Shown here: in pieces, positions 18,486 to 27,552 of the stretch
Numbering within the stretch: position 1 is the stretch's first letter
How the letters are laid out: each line of letters starts with the position of its first letter
Assembly (NCBI GenBank): GCA_937874695.1
Contig: CALNAJ010000013.1
Coordinates: forward strand, 1-64,000
Source of the DNA: an uncultured Lactobacillus sp.
Lineage (GTDB): Bacteria; Bacillota; Bacilli; Lactobacillales; Lactobacillaceae
DNA: 64,000 bases
Direction of reading: 5' to 3'
Program-made: the position numbers and the translations under genes
Notes under the pieces: generated by a model
What the model saw: the letters and a program-made list of their open reading frames with translations, nothing else
Told to the model about the DNA's origin: nothing
Databases searched by the model: none

Positions 18486-19412
18486 TTACTTAATCAGTGT
18501 GCCGACCTTCCCGACCAGCGCATCGTCCAGCCGGTCCAGTGAGGTGATTAAGGCCGTCCTGTTGCTACCCGACGCGACGAAGTCTAAGCAGGCTTCGATC
18601 TTTGGTAACATACTGCCCGGTGCAAATTGGCCCTCGTCAATGTAACGTTTGGCATCCGTCGCCGTCAGTTCACGAAGGACATCTTCATCTGGTTTCCCGT
18701 AGTTGACGTACACGGCATCGACCGCCGTTAGGATAATTAACTGTTCCGCCGCGATGTTAGCCGCCAGTAAGGCACTGGAACGGTCCTTGTCGATTACAGC
18801 CGGGACGCCCTTCAAGCCTGCTGGGGTCGCAACGACGGGAACCCCACCGCCACCGCCAGCGATGACCAGGTTATCATTTTCAATCAAATCATTGATACTC
18901 TTGAGTTCAATGATTGCTTTAGGTTGTGGTGAGGGGACCACTTGCCGATAACCCCGGCCCGCGTCTTCAACAAAGGTATAGCCTTTTTCGGCCACGATGC
19001 GGTCGGCATCTTCCTTGCTGTAGAATGCGCCAACTGGCTTGGTGGGGTGTTGGAACGCCGCGTCATTTTCGTCAACCTCGACTTGGGTGACGACCGATGC
19101 CACATCCTTCACGATTCCCCGTTGGTGGAGTTCATTTTGCAAACTCTGTTGGAGGTGATAGCCGATATAGCCCTGGCTCATCGCCCCACATTCGGGAAAT
19201 GGGAACGCCGCCGTCTGGCCGTGTTCCGCCGCATAGTTCATCCCCAGGTTGATGGCTCCGACTTGCGGACCGTTCCCGTGACTGATGACGACCTTGTGGC
19301 CAGCTGCCACGAGGCCAACCAGTGAGGTTGCAGTGTGTTTAACCAATTGCAATTGTTCTTCCGGTGATTTCCCTAGGGCGTTTCCGCCGAGGGCCACAAC
19401 AATTTTTGCCAT
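18486..19412 (-). CDS. arcC: Carbamate kinase
   Basis: 308 aa, full length. [16 protein letters not shown] at the start and [15 protein letters not shown] near residue 45 are family hallmarks; GGGGGVPVV near 210 and [14 protein letters not shown] near 226 bind nucleotide. Converts carbamoyl phosphate and ADP to ATP, CO2 and ammonia, the energy-yielding last step of citrulline/arginine catabolism. 15 bp downstream of arcB; cotranscribed. Confidence 0.96.
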   Translation of the reverse strand: MAKIVVALGGNALGKSPEEQLQLVKHTATSLVGLVAAGHKVVISHGNGPQVGAINLGMNYAAEHGQTAAFPFPECGAMSQGYIGYHLQQSLQNELHQRGIVKDVASVVTQVEVDENDAAFQHPTKPVGAFYSKEDADRIVAEKGYTFVEDAGRGYRQVVPSPQPKAIIELKSINDLIENDNLVIAGGGGGVPVVATPAGLKGVPAVIDKDRSSALLAANIAAEQLIILTAVDAVYVNYGKPDEDVLRELTATDAKRYIDEGQFAPGSMLPKIEACLDFVASGSNRTALITSLDRLDDALVGKVGTLIK

Positions 19413-19427
19413 TCGCTTGTCCTCCGC

Positions 19428-20426
19428 TTATTCGCCTAAGGTCGCAACCATCACCGCTTTGATGGTATGCATCCGATTTTCGGCTTCCTGGAAGACTACC
19501 GATGCGTCGCTTTCGAAGACTTCATCGGTCACTTCCATTTCGGTAATGCCAAACTTCTCTGCGATTTCCTTACCCACCTTGGTTTCCGTATCGTGGAAAG
19601 ATGGCAGGCAGTGTTCAAAGATACAGTTTGGATTGCCGGTCTTAGCCATCATTTCGCTGGTAATCCGGTAAGGTGAGAGTAACTTGATCCGTTCCGTCCA
19701 GACTTCATCTGGTTCACCCATGGATACCCAAACGTCGGTGTAGAGTACGTCGGACCCCTTCACGCCTTGGTCCACATCATCGGTGATAAAGATGGTTGCC
19801 CCAGTCTTTTCAGCGATAGCTTCAACCTTAGCCAGCAATTCTGGTGATGGGTTCAGTTCTTGTGGGCAGACCAGGTGGTAGGTCATCCCCATGATTGCCG
19901 CTCCGATCATTAACGCGTTAGCCACGTTGTTCCGGCCATCACCCACGTATGTAAAGTGGATTTGGTTGTAGGGTTTCTTGAGAATTTCCTTAGCCGTTAA
20001 GAAGTCCGCCAGCACTTGGGTTGGATGGTCTTCATCGGTCAGTCCGTTCCAAACTGGAACACCTGAGTATTCGGCCAATGTTTCCACGGTCCGTTGAGAG
20101 AAGCCCCGGTATTCGATACCGTCAAACATCCCACCCAATACGCGCGCCGTATCCTTAGCTGATTCCTTCTTACCCATTTGTGTGCCGGAAGGGCCGAGAT
20201 AAGTCACGTGGGCGCCTTGGTCGTAGGCCCCGACTTCAAATGCACAACGGGTCCGAGTCGAGTTCTTTTCAAAAATCAAAGCGATGTTCTTGCCCTTTAA
20301 TTTTTGTTGTTCCGTGCCCGCATACTTAGCATTCTTAAGATCTTCAGCCAGTTGTAACAGGAAGCCCATTTCCTTAGGGGTGTAGTCCAATAAAGTGAGA
20401 AAACTCCGATTCCGCAAATTGTACAT
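19428..20426 (-). CDS. arcB: Ornithine carbamoyltransferase, catabolic type
   Basis: 332 aa. Carbamoyl-phosphate site STRTR at 56-60, HPTQ at 134-137, ornithine-loop DVWVSMGE near 231 and catalytic HCLPSFHD at 272-279 (usual HCLPAFHD). Length and linkage to arcC point to the catabolic enzyme, which phosphorolyses citrulline. AAGGAGG precedes the ATG; a cre-like site is just upstream. No arginine deiminase gene is in the window. Confidence 0.95.
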   Translation of the reverse strand: MYNLRNRSFLTLLDYTPKEMGFLLQLAEDLKNAKYAGTEQQKLKGKNIALIFEKNSTRTRCAFEVGAYDQGAHVTYLGPSGTQMGKKESAKDTARVLGGMFDGIEYRGFSQRTVETLAEYSGVPVWNGLTDEDHPTQVLADFLTAKEILKKPYNQIHFTYVGDGRNNVANALMIGAAIMGMTYHLVCPQELNPSPELLAKVEAIAEKTGATIFITDDVDQGVKGSDVLYTDVWVSMGEPDEVWTERIKLLSPYRITSEMMAKTGNPNCIFEHCLPSFHDTETKVGKEIAEKFGITEMEVTDEVFESDASVVFQEAENRMHTIKAVMVATLGE

Positions 20427-20463
20427 TGTTAATTCCTCCTTTGTTATTTACAATGACAGTATA

Positions 20464-20477
20464 TGTAATCGGTTTCG
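20464..20477. promoter_or_regulatory. cre (CcpA) site of arcB-arcC
   Basis: TGTAATCGGTTTCG, 13 of 14 to consensus, about 40 bp before arcB. A TATACT -10 lies just downstream on the minus strand, so the site falls in the core promoter. Confidence 0.55.
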
Positions 20478-20787
20478 TAAAACTTCACAAAGCTTCAAAG
20501 TATCAGGAAAATACTTTTTATTTTATATTGGTCTAGCCTCGGCTGCTGGCTCTAGTTAGTGATTCAAGTCTATGTAAACACTGGTGTGTCAATCATTGCG
20601 CGTCCTCTGCCGCACAGTTCACTCGCATATCATCTGGGCTTGAATCACGCCAAAGAATAAATATGATTATCAATCTCATCAACATTCCTCAATGACAGCA
20701 AATTTAGAACAGGGATTTCCTCGGCGAAACCCGCCAAGTACGTTACACTGAACAAGAATCGATTGCTATCAACTGGCAAGTTTGCTC

Positions 20788-20985
20788 AGCCGGAGGTAGG
20801 CAGGGATGGCGCCGGCCGTGACGGCAATGTTAGACCGGGCGCTCGATTTTTCCCGGCCTTACATCGCGGGACGCGTTTGGAAACTCGCACGAACCACGCG
20901 AGGTTTCAAACCGAGCCGGAAGCCCGTCCTTCGGCTGCAGGCGGTCCCCACAGCGGCAGAATCCCTGCCTACCGCAGGCGAACCC
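20788..20985 (-). repeat. Cloverleaf repeat copy B
   Basis: Closing stem GGTAGGCAGGGAT (20795-20807) with ATCCCTGCCTACC (20961-20973), 13 perfect pairs. In the orientation of copy A its last arm is GCGATGT-AA-GGCCGGG / CCCGGTC-TA-ACATTGC, with base changes on both sides relative to A and C. Lies between the divergent arcB and histidine kinase genes. The rest of 20478-21063 shows no gene. Confidence 0.8.
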
Positions 20986-21063
20986 ACCCCGTGTACAAGT
21001 CAAAGCAAGCATACATATAAATGCAACGTCCATTGTCCGTAATAAGTTAGGAGTTATTTCAAG

Positions 21064-22362
21064 ATGTTGAAACAATCCCGCTTCATTAGTCACGAACGTT
21101 ACCGGCGGATTCTCATTGCCGCCATCTGCATCGCCCTAGCCTCACAAGTCAACTTCACCGCCTACACGCCGGGGTTTATCCTGACGCTATCTGCCCTGCT
21201 CCTACCAATCTTTCTCTACTTTAACGGCGACCTGAATCCGATTCACCTGACTTTCGCTATTGCTGGGGCCTCCCCCATTTTCCGGGGCATCCTGTTGTTC
21301 ATCGGTAACGATGTTAGTCGCACCGATAATCTGCGTTACATTGCGGCCGACATGGCCTTCTACGTCTGTTACGGCGTGCTTTATTATTGGTTGTACTGGC
21401 GTAAGGGCCAGCGCAACAACAGCTCTTTTCTACTGACGATCATCGTCTGCGACTACCTCGCCAACTTGCTGGAAGTCAGCATTTTAACTGGGTTCACTGA
21501 TTACCACTACCGACTGTTTCAGCTGCTATTTGTCACCGCACTCCTGCGTAGCCTGATCAGCTGTTGCTTCGCCTTTCTCTACCACCACTTCACCCTGCTC
21601 GTCCGCGATGAAGATCACGAGCAACAATACTATCACTTCATCTGGGTAGCATCGGTCGTGAAGAGCGAGGTCTACTTCATGCGGAAGAACATTACGGAGA
21701 TCGAAAATGTGATGAAGAACGCCTACCTATTGAATAAACAGTTGCAAAGCGCCGACGTCACGCCCGAGCAGCGCGAGATGGCCTTGGACATCGCCCGCGA
21801 CGTTCACGAAATCAAGAAGGACTACCAAAACGTCATCTGTGGCCTGGGCAGCTCCTTTGGTAACGATCAAGCGACGCCCATGCAACTGGCCGATATTCTA
21901 CGCGTGACCACCCGCTACATTCGCGAAGCGCTCAAAGACGAGCAACGGGGCATCGTTATCGATACCCATAGCCACGTCGACATCGTCATTCCCAACCACT
22001 ACTACGTGGTCTCAATTCTCTCCAATCTAATCTTCAACAGCGCCGATGCTATGCTCGACCAGACCAACGGCTACATTCGCATTACGGTCGCTGACGCCGG
22101 ACCGAACGTCATCATTACCGTTAGCGACAACGGCTCCGGCATGGACGAAGAGACCCAGGCCATGATCTTTCAGCCAGGATTCAGTACCAAGTTTGATGAG
22201 AACACCGGGAACGTTTACCGGGGCATCGGCCTCTCCCACGTTAAAATCATCGTTCAGGAACAGTTTGATGGCGACATTCAGGTCCACTCGCAACTCGGCA
22301 AAGGCACTAATTTTGAAATTACGCTCAGCAAACAACGACTCGCACAGGAGGTTTCCGCATGA
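21064..22362 (+). CDS. Sensor histidine kinase, GlnK (YcbA)-like
   Basis: 432 aa: about six membrane helices in residues 1-185, a dimerisation region with a probable phospho-His in ARDVHEIKKDY near 249, then a HATPase domain with N-box NLIFNSADAM near 322, DNGSGMD near 355 and GIGLSHVK near 386. Domain layout and the partner with a YcbB output domain match the B. subtilis GlnK/GlnL pair, a glutamine sensor. Stimulus here unknown. Confidence 0.88.
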   Translation: MLKQSRFISHERYRRILIAAICIALASQVNFTAYTPGFILTLSALLLPIFLYFNGDLNPIHLTFAIAGASPIFRGILLFIGNDVSRTDNLRYIAADMAFYVCYGVLYYWLYWRKGQRNNSSFLLTIIVCDYLANLLEVSILTGFTDYHYRLFQLLFVTALLRSLISCCFAFLYHHFTLLVRDEDHEQQYYHFIWVASVVKSEVYFMRKNITEIENVMKNAYLLNKQLQSADVTPEQREMALDIARDVHEIKKDYQNVICGLGSSFGNDQATPMQLADILRVTTRYIREALKDEQRGIVIDTHSHVDIVIPNHYYVVSILSNLIFNSADAMLDQTNGYIRITVADAGPNVIITVSDNGSGMDEETQAMIFQPGFSTKFDENTGNVYRGIGLSHVKIIVQEQFDGDIQVHSQLGKGTNFEITLSKQRLAQEVSA

Positions 22363-23189
22363 AATTCTACATTGTCGACGACGACCCCGCTATTCCCATG
22401 ATGCTGCGCCGCATTCTCGAACAAGACGCTAACAACAGCGTGATTGGCGTGGCGCCCAACGCCCAGAAGGCTATCGCCGATATCATGATTCAACACGTCG
22501 ACATCGTTCTGGTCGACCTCTTGATGCCTGGTATGTCGGGAATTGAACTAGTTGAAAAGCTCAAGCACCTCCATCCCGACCTCCGTTTCATCATGATTTC
22601 CCAGGTTAAGGATGACGAACTGCGGGCCGAGGCCTATCAGGCGGGTATCGAATTTTTCATCGACAAGCCGATCAACCTGATTGAGGTCAAGACGGTCGTG
22701 GAAAAAGTATCTCAAAACATCCAGATGGCCGCTAAACTCAATGCCGTGCAATCGCTGGTTGGTGGCATTCCCACCGCAACCCCAACCGTAGACCCACACC
22801 AAGCCCAAAAAGCTAAAATTCTATCGATTTTGCGTTTCCTGGGCATCACCTCCGAGGCCGGTTCCGCTGATATTCTGGCCATTACACAGATCATGATCGA
22901 CCAGCAGCTGAGCTTCCGCGAAATTGACTTCAACGTGGCCTACCACATCGACGACCGCGAAAAGAAGATTGTCTTCCAGCGGGTCCGGCGTGCCATCAAA
23001 ACTGGCCTGACCAACCTCGCCCATCTCTGTCTCGACGACATGGGGGACGAGATCGTCGTCGAATACGCCAATACGCTCTACGAGTACAAGAACGTTCGCA
23101 GTGAGATGCTCTACCTGGAAGGCGAGCGCAGCACCCGCGGCAAGATTTCCCTCAAACGTTTCTTCGATGGCCTGGTACAAGAGATCTAA
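22359..23189 (+). CDS. Response regulator, GlnL (YcbB) family
   Basis: 276 aa. Receiver domain 1-120 with acidic DDD at 8-10, phospho-acceptor Asp53 in LVDLLMPG and Lys in FIDKPIN near 105. The C-terminal part (about 148-276; ILRFLGITSEAGSADI to RGKISLKRFFDGL) is the YcbB DNA-binding domain. Overlaps the kinase by 4 bp (ATGA). Possible targets: nearby nitrogen/arginine genes; not shown. Confidence 0.9.
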   Translation: MKFYIVDDDPAIPMMLRRILEQDANNSVIGVAPNAQKAIADIMIQHVDIVLVDLLMPGMSGIELVEKLKHLHPDLRFIMISQVKDDELRAEAYQAGIEFFIDKPINLIEVKTVVEKVSQNIQMAAKLNAVQSLVGGIPTATPTVDPHQAQKAKILSILRFLGITSEAGSADILAITQIMIDQQLSFREIDFNVAYHIDDREKKIVFQRVRRAIKTGLTNLAHLCLDDMGDEIVVEYANTLYEYKNVRSEMLYLEGERSTRGKISLKRFFDGLVQEI

Positions 23190-23216
23190 CACCCGTTTCA
23201 TTTCAAATTCAACCAC

Positions 23217-23259
23217 TGACGTCACGGCCCACTTCTTCCAAGTCGCTGTGACGTTTTTT
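23217..23259 (+). terminator. Terminator of the two-component operon
   Basis: TGACGTCAC/GTGACG stem with a G-C rich inner part, followed by six T. Confidence 0.75.
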
Positions 23260-23301
23260 ATGTTCCCTAGACACGTGACAAAACTGAAACGTATTTTTTC
23301 G

Positions 23302-23330
23302 TTGACAAATGTAAACGATAGTCTTATGCT
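23302..23330 (+). promoter_or_regulatory. Promoter of the cupredoxin/ATPase operon
   Basis: TTGACA, 17 bp, TATGCT. The -35 is embedded in GACAAATGTA (23304-23313), one base from the CopY box TACANNTGTA. A further TTTACA (23332) and TGTAAA (23349) pair lies downstream. Suggests CopY-type copper repression; no copY gene is in the window. Confidence 0.6.
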
Positions 23331-23382
23331 ATTTACATCGATTACGTTTGTAAACTTAAAAAGAAAGACAGGTTTGATCATC

Positions 23383-23754
23383 ATGGATAAATTAGTTGTT
23401 ACGATTAGTGCCATTATTGCGATAAGTTTCATTGCCTGGTGGTTCTTCGGCAAGCACACCACCGCTACCGTCGATGCCGCTGTGGCGCACGATAAGCAAG
23501 ACGTCGATGTTGCCGTCAGTGGGGGCTACACCCCCAGTACCGTCGTCCTCAAACGCGGGATTCCTGCTCAGATCACATTTAACCGCAAGGACGCTTCCAG
23601 CTGTCTGGAACAGGTCGTCTTCCCCGACTTCGGTATCAATGAATTCTTGCCCAAGGACGAAAACCACGCGATTGCCATCGACACCAGCACCCCTGGCGAA
23701 TACGAGTACGCTTGTGGGATGAACATGTTCCACGGCAAGGTCATCATCAAGTAA
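23383..23754 (+). CDS. Membrane-anchored cupredoxin-domain protein
   Basis: 123 aa. One N-terminal membrane helix (residues 4-20) and a cupredoxin-like domain from about 37 (GGYTPSTVVLKRGIPAQITF). Candidate metal ligands are Cys in SSCLEQV and C-M-M-H in CGMNMFHG near the end. Probably holds copper at the outer membrane face for delivery to or protection near the ATPase. The start at 23383 is chosen because the frame upstream runs through a promoter. Paralogue of the next gene. Confidence 0.82.
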   Translation: MDKLVVTISAIIAISFIAWWFFGKHTTATVDAAVAHDKQDVDVAVSGGYTPSTVVLKRGIPAQITFNRKDASSCLEQVVFPDFGINEFLPKDENHAIAIDTSTPGEYEYACGMNMFHGKVIIK

Positions 23755-23785
23755 CCCATCACACAACCCTATTGGAGGTCATCTC

Positions 23786-24067
23786 ATGACAAAAACAACA
23801 TCTGCACAAAACGCGACCGTTACCGTTGACGGCGGCTACCAACCCGACACCGTCGTTCTGAAGCAAGGCGTACCAGCCACGATCACGTTTAACCGTATCA
23901 ATGACGCTGGCTGTCTGGATCAGGTCCAACTTCCGGACTTCGACGTGTTGGCCGATCTCCCACTGAACCAACCACAGGAAATCGCCATCGATACCAGTCA
24001 GGCCGGCACCTACAAGTTCGCCTGTGGCATGGACATGTTCCGGGGGAAGGTGGTCATCGAGCCATGA
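23786..24067 (+). CDS. Soluble cupredoxin-domain protein
   Basis: 93 aa, no membrane helix or signal. Nearly the same domain as the upstream protein: [40 protein letters not shown] at the C-terminus. A cytoplasmic copper-binding protein or detached N-terminal domain of the ATPase, which lacks one; in related bacteria such a domain is fused to CopB. It overlaps the ATPase gene by 4 bp. Confidence 0.82.
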   Translation: MTKTTSAQNATVTVDGGYQPDTVVLKQGVPATITFNRINDAGCLDQVQLPDFDVLADLPLNQPQEIAIDTSQAGTYKFACGMDMFRGKVVIEP

Positions 24068-25998
24068 GCATCAAAAACCGTTTCGTCTTCTCGCTGATGC
24101 TCTCCCTCCCCATGTTGGTTGAAATGCTGACAGCCCCCTTTGGCTTCATGCTTCCCGGTGGCGCCTGGACGATGTTTCTCCTGACGACCGGTATCATGGC
24201 CGTCTCCGCGCGGCCCTTCATCCAAAGCGCCTGGGCCGCCTTTCGCCACCACCATGCCAACATGGATACACTAGTCGCTATCGGGACCGCGACGGCCTAC
24301 CTCTATAGCGTCTACGCGATGCTCACGGGCAGGGCTGTTTTCTACGAGAGCGCGGCGTTCGTGATTACCTTCATCCTTCTTGGCCAATACTTCGAAGAGA
24401 AAATGAAGCACTCCGCCTCCGGAGCCGTTGAAAAGTTGATTGGTCTCCAAGCCAAGAGTGCCAACGTGCTCCGTGACGGTCAGTTCACCCAGGTTCCCCT
24501 AAGTGACGTTGTGGTCGGCGATACGATTCGTGTCAAACCAGGCGAAAAGGTCGCGGTCGACGGTACCATCGCCGACGGCCACTCGAGTATCGATGAGTCC
24601 ATGGTGACGGGTGAAAGTATGCCCGTAACCAAGCAGACTGGCGACCACGTCATCGGTGCCACCATCAACGGCACGGGAACCTTTACGTTTACCGCCAGCA
24701 AAGTCGGTGACGACACCCTGCTGGCGCAGATCGTCGAGATGGTCAAGAAGGCCCAAACCAGCCACGCGCCCATTCAAAAGACCGTGGACCGGGTCGCCGA
24801 CATCTTCGTCCCGGCCGTCCTAATTGTGGCCATCCTCACCTTTACCGTCTGGTACGTTGTATTGGGTGCCAGCCTCGTGAACGCCATGTTATTCGCCGTT
24901 TCAGTTATCATCATCGCCTGTCCCTGTGCACTGGGAATCGCCACGCCAACTGCATTAATGGTCGGTACCGGCCGTAGTGCCAAGATGGGCATCCTCATCA
25001 AGAACGGTGAGGTCCTCGAGGCGGCCAATAAGATCAAGACGGTCGTGTTCGACAAGACCGGAACAATCACCGAGGGTCACCCCCAAGTGACCGACATCGT
25101 GGGTGGCCCCGAAGTCCTCCAAGTAGCCGCCAATCTGGAGGTTGCTTCCGAGCATCCCCTGGCGACTGCAGTACTGGACAAGGCTAGTAGCACCGGCCTT
25201 ACCCCCGTTGCCGCAACTGATTTCCAAGCCATTCAAGGCAAGGGTGTACAGGCTACGGTCGATGGCCAAGCCGCCTTCATCGGTAACGAGAAGCTCCTCG
25301 ACCACTACGCCCTCACGCCAGAAATGACGCAGCAAATGACCCAGTTGCAAAATGCCGCCAAGACGGTCGTCATCGTGGGCCGCGCCGATCAAGTCATTGG
25401 GTTGATCGCCATCCAAGATGCACCCAAAGCTAGTTCAGCGGGTGCCATCGCGGCGCTCAAGGCGCGCGGTTTGCGGACCGTGATGCTGACCGGCGACAAC
25501 GACCGAGTGGCCCAAGCCATCGCGGATCAAGTCGGTATCGACGAGGTCATCGCCAACGTCCTGCCTGGCGACAAAGCGGCGGCCATCACACGCTTACAGG
25601 CTGATGGCCCCGTTGCCTTTGCAGGTGACGGGATCAACGATGCACCGGCCCTGACGACTGCCGATGTCGGTATCGCCATGGGTTCCGGCACCGATATCGC
25701 CATCGAAGCCGGGGGCATCGTCCTGGTTAAAAACGACCTGCAGGATGTGGTTCGCGCCCTCGAACTCAGCCAAAAGACTTTCAGCCGAATCAAGTTGAAC
25801 CTCTTCTGGGCGTTTATTTACAACACGCTGGGGATTCCCGTGGCGGCCGGACTCTTCGCGGCGCTCGGGCTCATTCTCAGTCCAGAGATTGCCGGCCTCG
25901 GCATGGCGCTCAGTTCACTCTCCGTGGTCGCTAGTTCGCTACTCCTGAACAAGGCTAAGCTCACGTCCACCGTTACGCAAACCACCAAAGTCGCCTAA
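24064..25998 (+). CDS. copB: P1B-type copper-translocating ATPase
   Basis: 644 aa with no N-terminal metal-binding (CxxC) domain. TGES near 182, transmembrane metal motif CPC with CALGIATP near 286, DKTGT near 330, SEHPLA near 362 and [10 protein letters not shown] near 521. The last helix has [16 protein letters not shown], as in copper pumps. Expels Cu from the cytoplasm. The symbol is by type; CopA is the alternative. Confidence 0.9.
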   Translation: MSIKNRFVFSLMLSLPMLVEMLTAPFGFMLPGGAWTMFLLTTGIMAVSARPFIQSAWAAFRHHHANMDTLVAIGTATAYLYSVYAMLTGRAVFYESAAFVITFILLGQYFEEKMKHSASGAVEKLIGLQAKSANVLRDGQFTQVPLSDVVVGDTIRVKPGEKVAVDGTIADGHSSIDESMVTGESMPVTKQTGDHVIGATINGTGTFTFTASKVGDDTLLAQIVEMVKKAQTSHAPIQKTVDRVADIFVPAVLIVAILTFTVWYVVLGASLVNAMLFAVSVIIIACPCALGIATPTALMVGTGRSAKMGILIKNGEVLEAANKIKTVVFDKTGTITEGHPQVTDIVGGPEVLQVAANLEVASEHPLATAVLDKASSTGLTPVAATDFQAIQGKGVQATVDGQAAFIGNEKLLDHYALTPEMTQQMTQLQNAAKTVVIVGRADQVIGLIAIQDAPKASSAGAIAALKARGLRTVMLTGDNDRVAQAIADQVGIDEVIANVLPGDKAAAITRLQADGPVAFAGDGINDAPALTTADVGIAMGSGTDIAIEAGGIVLVKNDLQDVVRALELSQKTFSRIKLNLFWAFIYNTLGIPVAAGLFAALGLILSPEIAGLGMALSSLSVVASSLLLNKAKLTSTVTQTTKVA

Positions 25999-26010
25999 GG
26001 AGGGCCAACC

Positions 26011-26112
26011 ATGACTGAAAAATTCTGGCAAAAGGACACCTGGACCACCATCGCCATTGCGTTAGCTTACGTGATTGCGGCAATCGGAATTGGTTCCTTA
26101 ATCGCACCTTAA
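26011..26112 (+). CDS. 33-aa single-helix membrane peptide
   Basis: GGAGG lies 8 bp before an ATG, 12 bp after the ATPase stop. The peptide begins MTEKFWQKDTW and then has one hydrophobic helix (ITIAL-type stretch, residues 13-32) ending SLIAP. Position and ribosome site argue it is translated; it may be a small subunit or stabiliser of the pump, comparable in position to other ATPase-linked micropeptides. No family recognised. Confidence 0.6.
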   Translation: MTEKFWQKDTWTTIAIALAYVIAAIGIGSLIAP

Positions 26113-26119
26113 TTTAGAC

Positions 26120-26175
26120 AAAAATCGTGTTGCCTAGCGGGTAAAAACTATCCGGTAAGCAACACGATTTTTTTG
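26120..26175 (+). terminator. Terminator of the copper operon
   Basis: AAATCGTGTTGC / GCAACACGATTT with an inner CGG/CCG pair and a long T run. Confidence 0.85.
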
Positions 26176-26239
26176 TTTATTTATAAAATCGTTGAATCAT
26201 TTCTCAATCTAAATGGCATGCACCCTTGCTTGACGACGG

Positions 26240-26716
26240 TTAATCCGCCGCCCCCAGCGCCTGCACGATGGCGTCTTCAATACTCTCTGGCTTGGTAATT
26301 GGTGCGTAGCGGTCGATTAACTGACCATCTCGCCCAATCAAGAATTTGGTGAAGTTCCACTTGATCCGGCCGTGACCGGCGGTAGCTTTGAGGTAGGTAA
26401 ACAACGGATCTTCGTTCTCACCATTCACGCGTACTTGCTTGGTCATGGGAAAAGTCACGCCGTAATGCAGTTGGCAGAAGTCGCTTGTCGCTTCGTCTGT
26501 GTCCAGCTCCTGATGAAACTGATTTGACGGTAATCCCAAGACTTCCAGCCCCTGATCATGGTACCGTTTGTACAACGCCTCGATACCCTCTAGCTGCGGC
26601 GCCAGACCGCACTTGCTGGCCGTATTCACGATCAAGACGACCTTCCCGCGGTAATCAGCGAAGTCGATCGTTTGACCACTCATTTCAGTTTCAGAAAAAT
26701 CATAGATCGTTGCCAT
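26240..26716 (-). CDS. Glutathione peroxidase-family peroxidase
   Basis: 158 aa. Catalytic Cys36 in VNTASKCGLAPQ, Gln in LPSNQF near 70 and the Trp-Asn pair in KWNFTKFL near 125 complete the GPx tetrad. Bacterial members often use thioredoxin and reduce H2O2 and lipid hydroperoxides. The ATG at 26716 is chosen because AAGGGAAG precedes it; an in-frame ATG 11 codons upstream lacks a site. Confidence 0.9.
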   Translation of the reverse strand: MATIYDFSETEMSGQTIDFADYRGKVVLIVNTASKCGLAPQLEGIEALYKRYHDQGLEVLGLPSNQFHQELDTDEATSDFCQLHYGVTFPMTKQVRVNGENEDPLFTYLKATAGHGRIKWNFTKFLIGRDGQLIDRYAPITKPESIEDAIVQALGAAD

Positions 26717-26784
26717 TCGAAAACTTCCCTTCTTGAAACGATTGTGCATAATCTAATTATACACTGATTAGTTTCAAAGGGCTG

Positions 26785-27282
26785 CTATTCTGCCGCTGAG
26801 TAGACCGTCGCAAAGCTACCGTTCCAGATTCCCTCATGGTGCTTGCGAATCACGGCCGCACTGAGTTCCGGCGTGTCGAAGGTGGTACTCATACCAGCCA
26901 TCGTAATCATGTCAAAGCCGCGGTCGTGGCCAACTCGAAACGCCGTATCCACGCAGTACTCCGTCTGCAAGCCACAGACTTCCACACTTTCGGCCAGAAT
27001 GTGGTGCAAGCGATCCGCCAGCCCGGTCTCGTAGAAGGCATCCGTATGGTACTTCAGAAAGACGGTGTCGTCGGCCTGTCGATGCAGTCGCGCATCAAGG
27101 CGCCAGGCATCGCTACCGTAGGCCATTTCGTCATCGGTGTGCTGCATGAAGATCACCGGTCGCTCCTCGTCATGGTAAATATCGAGGCGCTCGTTGATGC
27201 GATCCACCAGCGCGGCGTATCCCGCGGCCTGGCTCAGTCCATTCTGAACATCGATTACTAACAGTACATCTGCTTGTGGCAT
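26785..27282 (-). CDS. Cysteine hydrolase, isochorismatase-like
   Basis: 165 aa. The Asp-Lys-Cys triad is visible: Asp11 in VIDVQNG, Lys77 in FLKYHTDAF and Cys110 in TEYCVDTA. Members cleave isochorismate, nicotinamide, carbamates or ureides; the substrate is not evident. The ATG at 27282 has AAAGGA 8 bp upstream; other in-frame ATGs lie just before. Confidence 0.87.
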   Translation of the reverse strand: MPQADVLLVIDVQNGLSQAAGYAALVDRINERLDIYHDEERPVIFMQHTDDEMAYGSDAWRLDARLHRQADDTVFLKYHTDAFYETGLADRLHHILAESVEVCGLQTEYCVDTAFRVGHDRGFDMITMAGMSTTFDTPELSAAVIRKHHEGIWNGSFATVYSAAE

Positions 27283-27348
27283 GGTTGTCATCCTTTCAGT
27301 ACTTAGTTGCTTTGAGTGTAGCACGATCCTCTTAAGATTACCCCTCAT

Positions 27349-27552
27349 ACTTATTACTAATGTAAAAATCGCCGTTTCAGTCTCATCTTTTTTCGAAACT
27401 ACCTAAAAAATCGCCTGCACCCGGTTAAGGCATGTAGACGATAGTGATTCAACGCATTAATGATTTTACATTTTTATCAATTATACTTGAAGGAATTCAA
27501 ATTTTTCCACTTTTCTTCCAGCATACTTAAAGAATTCAGAAACACACGCCGC
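27349..27552. repeat. Intergenic region with a short direct repeat
   Basis: ATACTTGAAGGAATTCA and ATACTTAAAGAATTCA recur about 40 bp apart (near 27484 and 27525) downstream of the GH59-like gene. No terminator or gene recognised. The meaning of the repeat is unknown. Confidence 0.35.

Noticed and set aside
22821..23462. 213-codon minus-strand frame across the response regulator and cupredoxin genes
   Set aside because: Runs through a terminator and a near-consensus promoter and overlaps two well-supported genes.
23101..23754. Longer start for the first cupredoxin gene
   Set aside because: The extension overlaps the response regulator, its terminator and the TTGACA/TATGCT promoter.
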